Source of the DNA: Paenibacillus sp. HWE-109
GTDB taxonomy: Bacteria > Bacillota > Bacilli > Paenibacillales > NBRC-103111
Direction of reading: 5' to 3'
NCBI RefSeq assembly: GCF_022163125.1
Contig: NZ_CP091881.1
Coordinates: 2,480,001-2,544,000, forward strand
DNA length: 64,000 nucleotides
This document shows, one piece after another, positions 59,272 to 64,000 of this stretch. A model generated the notes under the pieces. That model did no database searches and was not told the DNA's origin. It saw only the letters and a program-made list of their open reading frames with translations. The position numbers and the translations under genes were made by a program. How positions within the stretch are numbered: position 1 is the first letter of the stretch; each line of letters opens with the position of its first letter.

Positions 59272-60264
59272 ATGCATAATAGACATATTCGAATAACAGG
59301 CACTGGCAAATATTTACCGAAAAAAGTCGTGACCGCCCAAGAGATGGATTTATTGCTTGGGGTCCCCGCCGGCTGGGTCGAGAAGAAATCAAATGTCTTG
59401 CGGAGACATTTCGTTGAAGATGAGAGCGCTTCTCAGATGGGAGCATTCGCTGCACTAGAAGCGCTCAAGCAGGCTAATCTCAACTTCCTTGACATCGACT
59501 GCCTGGTCTGTGCCAGCGGTACGATGGAGCAGCCCATTCCAAGCACAGCTTCCTTAATTCAGCGAGCGTTAGGTCAGGAGAAATCAGGGGTACCTTGTTT
59601 TGATATCAATGCGACTTGCTTAAGCTTTTTAACCGCTCTTGACGTGATGTCCTATATGGTGACCTCAGGACGATACCACCGGATACTGCTAGTATCTACG
59701 GAGATTGCATCGCTCGGCTTGAATTGGTCGAATAAGGAAAGTGCAGCCTTGTTCGGAGACGGAGCGGCAGCCGTCGTTATTGAGGCTTCCAGTGAGCAAG
59801 AGGGCTCACGTATTCTCAGTTCAGCTATGAAGACTTACAGTCAAGGGGCTCATTTGTCGCAAATTCGCGGCGGCGGCACGAGACTGCCGGCTTTATCCAC
59901 GCAGGAGGAAGCAGCGTTCCTTTTTGAGATGGACGGACCGGAGATTTACAAGATGGCTTCGCGCTTATTGCCAAGTTTCGTTGCTTCGCTTCTGCAGGAA
60001 GCGGGCTGTGCGATGAAAGACATTCAGGTCGTTATTCCACACCAAGGAAGTGCCATGGCTATGCGACTTATCAGTAGAAAATTGAGAATTTCGGAAGAGC
60101 AATTGATGTTTATTACGCCTACACATGGCAACACAATTGCCGCTTCGATTCCAATGGGACTGCATGAAGCGATTCGCGAAGGGCGCATCACACGGGGGGC
60201 GCGATTGATGCTGTTGGGAACTTCAGCGGGATTATCTATCGGAGGGATGATTCTTGATTATTAG
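59272..60264 (+). CDS. 3-oxoacyl-ACP synthase III-like ketosynthase (FabH superfamily)
   Basis: Thiolase-fold enzyme of 330 residues predicted to condense an acyl-CoA or acyl-ACP. The full catalytic triad is present: Cys116 in INATCLSF, His257 in IPHQGSAM and Asn287 in THGNTIAAS. The N-terminal ITGTGKYLPKKVV and GDGAAAVVIE segments are family hallmarks. GAGGAG lies before the ATG. It is first in a tightly packed operon with ATP-grasp, epimerase, metallo-hydrolase and adenylating-enzyme genes, not with fab genes, so a specialised role is likely. OleA-type head-to-head condensation is one alternative. Confidence 0.9.
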   Translation: MHNRHIRITGTGKYLPKKVVTAQEMDLLLGVPAGWVEKKSNVLRRHFVEDESASQMGAFAALEALKQANLNFLDIDCLVCASGTMEQPIPSTASLIQRALGQEKSGVPCFDINATCLSFLTALDVMSYMVTSGRYHRILLVSTEIASLGLNWSNKESAALFGDGAAAVVIEASSEQEGSRILSSAMKTYSQGAHLSQIRGGGTRLPALSTQEEAAFLFEMDGPEIYKMASRLLPSFVASLLQEAGCAMKDIQVVIPHQGSAMAMRLISRKLRISEEQLMFITPTHGNTIAASIPMGLHEAIREGRITRGARLMLLGTSAGLSIGGMILDY

Positions 60265-61507
60265 GGAGCAGGCTCAGATTAATTCAGTTGGCAGCAGAAT
60301 TCTGCTGACTGGCGGGAGAGCTCCGGCAACGCTTGACCTGGCGCGGCAGCTGGCGGCCAACGGACATGAAATCTTCGTGGCAGAGAGCTGCAAGGAACAT
60401 TTGTGTCAGCACTCACGCGCTGTCAAGCGAAGCTATCTCGTGCAGGAACCTGTTTCCGATCCGCAGGCGTATCTTGATGAGATAAGAAACATTATTCAGA
60501 CGGAGCAAATAGAGTGGTTAATACCGATGTGCGAGGAACTCTTTTATATTTCGGGAGGTCTAGCGTATTTAGGCGCGTACTGCCATGTTTTCGTTGAGCC
60601 GCTTGGGAAACTCAGACGGCTTCATAGCAAGTGGGAGTTTATCCTTCGAGTGCAAAAACTTGGCTTGGTTGTTCCTGGCACCCATCTCCTTTCATCCAAG
60701 CAAGAAGGTTTGGCTTTCATGGAAGCAGCGGTGAACAATGCGAAGGCATCCAGCAAGTGGGTATTCAAACCGGTCTTCTCCCGATTTTCGAGTAAAGTTC
60801 ATTTGGCGGAGGTCACGGCAAATGGCTGGACAACGACTTTTCACTTGGGAGACGAGGACCTATCAGCGGCGACACCGTGGATCGCACAGCAATTCGTAGA
60901 GGGAACAGGCTTTTGCAGCTACAGCGTAGCTCATCAAGGCGAGATAACGGCACATGCCGTATATCCCGTCGGGTTCACTGTCGGACGCGGCGCCTGCATA
61001 GCCTTCGAGCCAGCCCAGCATCGTCAGATTGATGCATGGGTTGAACGGTTCGTGCGGGAGGAAGGCTTCACAGGCCAAATTGCCTTTGATTTCATCGTGA
61101 CAGATGAGGACGAGATTTATCCGCTGGAATGCAACCCGCGAGCGACTAGCGGAATTCATTTGTTCACCCCCGAAGACCGGTTGGACCGTGCTTTCCTTGT
61201 GGAAGCGGATCAACCACTGCCGACACGGATCGTACCACGCCCTTCACGAAGGGCAATGATTACTTTAGCCATGTTAAGCTTTGGGGCTGCCAATTGCCTA
61301 AAAGGCCGATCGTGGAAAAAGATTACAGCGTGGATGCGGTTTCTCTTTTCCAGTGAAGATGTCGTATTTCGCTCCCGCGATTTCCAGCCATTCTGGCAGC
61401 AGTTTCGGCTCATTCACTGGAATTGGCGGGTTGGCGTGCGGCATCGCATTTCGGTAATGGAAGCCTCGACGATGGATATCGAATGGAATGGGGGTGAAAT
61501 GTTCTGA
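60254..61507 (+). CDS. ATP-grasp ligase-like protein
   Basis: Protein of 417 residues with an ATP-grasp fold. An N-terminal Rossmann-like domain (RILLTGGRAPATLDLARQLAANGHEIF) is followed by the ATP-binding region (SKWVFKPVFSRFSS, WIAQQFVEGTGFCSYSVA) and the metal-binding DFIVTDEDEIYPLECNPRATSGIHLF (about residues 276-301). Such enzymes join a carboxylate to an amine, thiol or hydroxyl through an acyl-phosphate. The TTG at 60254 has GGAGGG 7 nt upstream and overlaps the ketosynthase end by 11 bp. The C-terminal 100 residues are not recognised. Confidence 0.85.
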   Translation: MIIREQAQINSVGSRILLTGGRAPATLDLARQLAANGHEIFVAESCKEHLCQHSRAVKRSYLVQEPVSDPQAYLDEIRNIIQTEQIEWLIPMCEELFYISGGLAYLGAYCHVFVEPLGKLRRLHSKWEFILRVQKLGLVVPGTHLLSSKQEGLAFMEAAVNNAKASSKWVFKPVFSRFSSKVHLAEVTANGWTTTFHLGDEDLSAATPWIAQQFVEGTGFCSYSVAHQGEITAHAVYPVGFTVGRGACIAFEPAQHRQIDAWVERFVREEGFTGQIAFDFIVTDEDEIYPLECNPRATSGIHLFTPEDRLDRAFLVEADQPLPTRIVPRPSRRAMITLAMLSFGAANCLKGRSWKKITAWMRFLFSSEDVVFRSRDFQPFWQQFRLIHWNWRVGVRHRISVMEASTMDIEWNGGEMF

Positions 61508-62496
61508 ACATTTTAGTCACCGGAGGAACGGGCTTTCTAGGCAAAAGCCTGGCAATAGCCTTGCACAATCTTGGACATAACGTAACAGCAACAGGCAGAA
61601 ATCAGCAGATTGGAGCGCAACTTGCGAAGCAGGGAATCATTTTTTTGCCAGGCCATTTGGAAGATCGGACAGCGACTTTAGAGAGATGTTCAGGGCAAGA
61701 CATCGTGTTCCACTGCGGTGCCAAATCATCTCTATGGGGCAGTTATACCGATTTTTATGACAGCAATGTCATTGGAACTCGCAATATCATTGATGGATGC
61801 TTGGGGAGCGGGGTGCAGCGGCTTATACATGTCTCGACACCAAGTATTTATTTTGACTATAGAGACAGGCTCAATATTCATGAATCAGCACGCCTTCCAC
61901 GTCGCTCAGCCAATGCTTACGCAGAGACGAAACGACTGGCTGAGGTGGAAGTGGACAAAGCTTTTCAATCTGGATTGCCCGTCATTACTATTCGCCCACG
62001 CGCTATCTTTGGTCCAGGTGATCAAGCTATTGTTCCGCGCTTGATTGAGGCGAACCGTGCAGGGAAGCTTCCGCTCATTCGAAGCGGACGCGCCATCATT
62101 GATTTAACCTATATCGATAATGTGATTCATGCCTTGCTGTTATGTATGAAGGCACCGGCCACTATACTAGGGGGCAAGTTCAACATTACGAATGGAGAAC
62201 CTTCGTCGTTCATCGAAGTACTTATCCAGTTATTCGATAGATTGGAAGAACCGATTAGGAGTAGAACGGTTCCCTATCAACTGGCTTATTGGATCGCTGG
62301 AATGATGGAATTGGCTGCCAAATTATCTGGCAGTGCTGAGGAGCCGCTGCTAACCCGATATAGTGTAGGGCTTCTCGGACGCAACCAGACGCTGGATATT
62401 TCAGCCGCCAGAGAGCAGTTGGGATACAAGCCGGAAATATCCATCAAGAAAGGAATTGACATCTATGCAGCATGGTATAAAAAGCAACATCGTTAA
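61504..62496 (+). CDS. NAD(P)-dependent epimerase/reductase, extended SDR, CTG start
   Basis: Extended short-chain dehydrogenase of 331 residues, resembling 3beta-HSD/OleD-type reductases. The cofactor motif NILVTGGTGFLGKSLA sits at residues 2-17, and the catalytic YAETK is preserved with an upstream STPSIYF serine region. The only way to include the cofactor motif is to start at the CTG at 61504: an in-frame TGA lies at 61495-61497 and the sole codons between are AAT and GTT. GGGGGTG lies about 7 nt upstream, and CTGA overlaps the ATP-grasp stop by 4 bp. The first ATG, at 61561, would delete the Rossmann motif. Confidence 0.88.
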   Translation: MNILVTGGTGFLGKSLAIALHNLGHNVTATGRNQQIGAQLAKQGIIFLPGHLEDRTATLERCSGQDIVFHCGAKSSLWGSYTDFYDSNVIGTRNIIDGCLGSGVQRLIHVSTPSIYFDYRDRLNIHESARLPRRSANAYAETKRLAEVEVDKAFQSGLPVITIRPRAIFGPGDQAIVPRLIEANRAGKLPLIRSGRAIIDLTYIDNVIHALLLCMKAPATILGGKFNITNGEPSSFIEVLIQLFDRLEEPIRSRTVPYQLAYWIAGMMELAAKLSGSAEEPLLTRYSVGLLGRNQTLDISAAREQLGYKPEISIKKGIDIYAAWYKKQHR

Positions 62497-63340
62497 GGTT
62501 GATGTCCAGTGCTCCTTCATGGCGGCTGGTTATTGCACGCATACTGAAAGAGTTACAATCCGTGACGGCAGCCTGCGTACCGTGAGATTTCCTGCGTTAT
62601 TCGCACTTATTCAGCATCCGCGCTTAGGGTATATCTTGTTCGATACTGGCTATACGGAACGCTTCTTTCATGAAACGAGCAAATTGCCATTTTCTCTGTA
62701 TGCAAGGATGACGCCGGTTTTTTATAAGACGGAAGAAAGTGCAGCGTATCAGCTGCGCCAACAGGGGATTGCGCCTGAAGACATTGGCTATATCGTCCTC
62801 TCGCATTTCCATGCAGACCATGTTGCCGGATTGCAGGATTTTCCGAATGCCCGCTTTCTTTATTTACAGGAAGCCTATGATGCCGTTCGCCATCGAACAG
62901 GCTGGAAAGCGGTGATAGCGGGCTATTTGCCGGGTTTATTACCGAGCGATTTCGAAGCGAGATCGCAGCCATTTGATGAAACGCAGCTCATAGATCTGCC
63001 TGAGGGATTTCCATTCAGCAGGGGACTCGATATTTTGGGAGACGGAAGTCTGATCGCTGTTGATATTCCTGGACATGCATCAGGTCAGATTGGACTCCTG
63101 CTGTCCACGGGATCTGAAACTTATTTCTTATGCGCTGACGCGGTGTGGAGCAGCCGCGCATATCGGGAGCATGTGCTTCCGCACAGGTTGGCGGGTATCA
63201 TCATGACTGATCGCCATCAATATCAAGAAAGCTTTGCGCGAATTTACCAATTACATAAGCAATACCCAGATATAAGAATCATTCCATCGCATTGCAGTGA
63301 GGTGTGGGAGGAGCTTGTTCCCCGAGGTGGCGGATCATGA
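62465..63340 (+). CDS. Metallo-beta-lactamase-fold hydrolase (lactonase-like)
   Basis: Hydrolase of 291 residues. The metal motif is SHFHADHVAG (His114, His116, Asp118, His119); FDTGYT, DIPGHASGQIGLLL and the final PSHCSE provide the remaining ligand regions, as in N-acyl-homoserine-lactonase-like proteins. AAAGGAA precedes the ATG at 62465. It overlaps the epimerase gene by 32 bp and the next gene by 4 bp (ATGA). In this operon it might release a product by cleaving a lactone, thioester or ester. Confidence 0.87.
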   Translation: MQHGIKSNIVKVDVQCSFMAAGYCTHTERVTIRDGSLRTVRFPALFALIQHPRLGYILFDTGYTERFFHETSKLPFSLYARMTPVFYKTEESAAYQLRQQGIAPEDIGYIVLSHFHADHVAGLQDFPNARFLYLQEAYDAVRHRTGWKAVIAGYLPGLLPSDFEARSQPFDETQLIDLPEGFPFSRGLDILGDGSLIAVDIPGHASGQIGLLLSTGSETYFLCADAVWSSRAYREHVLPHRLAGIIMTDRHQYQESFARIYQLHKQYPDIRIIPSHCSEVWEELVPRGGGS

Positions 63341-64000
63341 TGGAGAAATTAATCATGGTTGGGCATTACTTGAAAACCAAATATCGCATGCAGCGAAGAG
63401 GGGGAGCTCTCGCCGAGCAATGGCAGGAGAAGCGTATTCGCCGCCATATCCGTTTTGTTCGCAAGAAGTCACCCTATTACCGAAAGCTTTGGGCGAATCT
63501 GCCTGATTCAAACTGGAGACAATTTCCAATAATTGAAAAATCAGACATGATGACACATTTTAATCAGTTAAATACCGTAGGAATAGAGAAAGAGCAGGCA
63601 TTCGAGCTTGCGCTGCATGCTGAGCAAACCCGTGACTTCACTCCGATGCTAGGTTCAGTTACCATTGGAATGTCTTCCGGTACGTCCGGCAACAGGGGGT
63701 TATTTCTTGTGAGCCGTAATGAACGGCTGGCATGGGCAGGCACGATTTTGGCAAAAGTGTTGCCGCACTCGCTGCTGCATCCCGAGCGAATTGCCTTCTT
63801 TCTCCGCGCCGACAGCAATCTCTATGGCAGTGTTGGAAGCCGCAGGCTGCAGTTCCAATTCTATGATCTGCTCAATCCCCTCCAAGCGCATATAGATCAA
63901 TTGAACAAGCAACAACCCAGTCTTATTGCAGCGCCGCCATCCCTATTGCGGCTGCTGGCGACGGCTTCGCAGGAAGGCATTCTGCATATCCGGCCGGGCA
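63337..64000 (+). CDS. Adenylate-forming enzyme, PaaK/F390-synthetase-like, 3' end beyond window
   Basis: Visible N-terminal 221 residues of an AMP-forming ligase of the phenylacetate-CoA ligase/coenzyme F390 synthetase group. The segment RFVRKKSPYYRKLW and the phosphate-binding loop GMSSGTSGNRG are diagnostic. The ATG at 63337 overlaps the stop of the hydrolase gene (ATGA). It should activate a carboxylic acid as acyl-adenylate. The gene and probably the rest of the operon continue past 64000, so the pathway cannot be completed from this window. Confidence 0.87.
   Translation, partial: MMEKLIMVGHYLKTKYRMQRRGGALAEQWQEKRIRRHIRFVRKKSPYYRKLWANLPDSNWRQFPIIEKSDMMTHFNQLNTVGIEKEQAFELALHAEQTRDFTPMLGSVTIGMSSGTSGNRGLFLVSRNERLAWAGTILAKVLPHSLLHPERIAFFLRADSNLYGSVGSRRLQFQFYDLLNPLQAHIDQLNKQQPSLIAAPPSLLRLLATASQEGILHIRPG

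Noticed and set aside
59272..62496. Complete OleABCD olefin pathway
   Set aside because: The ketosynthase and SDR resemble OleA and OleD only loosely; no OleB hydrolase or true OleC is visible, and an ATP-grasp gene intervenes.

Overview
The window looks like the chromosome of a Paenibacillus-type member of the Bacillota. The evidence is strong AGGAGG-type ribosome binding sites with frequent GTG and TTG starts, YesM/YesN two-component pairs beside LplB/YtcP/LipO-type carbohydrate ABC transporters, several Gfo/Idh/MocA dehydrogenases, LacI, AraC and LysR regulators, an LTA-synthase-like protein and a close relative of Bacillus subtilis YeeI. I see no rRNA, tRNA, CRISPR array, transposase or phage gene. 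The genus is an inference from gene content.

Layout. 1-2.5 kb: a minus-strand pair (FAD oxidoreductase, then a Gfo/Idh oxidoreductase cut by the window edge). 2.7-7.2 kb: SGNH hydrolase, lipoprotein solute-binding protein and YesM-like kinase, with no permeases or response regulator. 7.2-7.7 kb: intergenic DNA with a duplicated hairpin. 7.7-26.9 kb: ordinary small units (CBS protein, dehydrogenase plus deacetylase, Lrp regulator with metallo-hydrolase, TetR with an ABC exporter, NUDIX, LysR plus HAD phosphatase, O-methyltransferase, rhodanese, PhzF, YjdM, LtrA, LrgA/LrgB with a LysR regulator, Nif3-like). An AT-rich frameshifted gene lies at 10.4-11.0 kb. 27.1-32.7 kb: a complete LacI-controlled sugar uptake operon. 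32.9-34.7 kb: an LTA-synthase-like enzyme.

34.8-41.7 kb is a cofactor/sulfur-themed cluster: SHMT and SufS in one unit; a LysR regulator; then a class I glutamine amidotransferase, PdxS, a MOSC protein and a PhnP-like hydrolase. A 28-bp box (23 of 28 positions identical) lies upstream of both units, so they are probably one LysR regulon. 41.7-43.2 kb is gene-free, repeat-rich DNA: a degenerate copy of a dispersed repeat, about 550 bp of heptanucleotide repeats and a TTG/ATG-type microsatellite. 43.2-46.2 kb: a GHL6-like glycosidase divergent from an AraC regulator. 46.3 kb: YeeI. 47.2-55.9 kb: a full YesN/YesM plus two permeases plus lipoprotein plus carbohydrate-active-enzyme operon, interrupted by the second copy of a 229-bp repeat. 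55.9-57.9 kb: a BlaI/BlaR1-like pair whose promoter contains two textbook BlaI operators. 58-59 kb: a second 265-aa deacetylase and a small protein.

59.3-64.0 kb, cut by the window end, is the most promising candidate for an undescribed system: a tightly coupled operon of a FabH-superfamily ketosynthase, an ATP-grasp ligase, an NAD-dependent epimerase/reductase apparently starting at CTG, a metallo-beta-lactamase-fold hydrolase and a PaaK/F390-synthetase-like adenylating enzyme. This looks like a lipid-derived specialised-metabolite pathway. All functions are read from sequence motifs by eye; no database search was possible.
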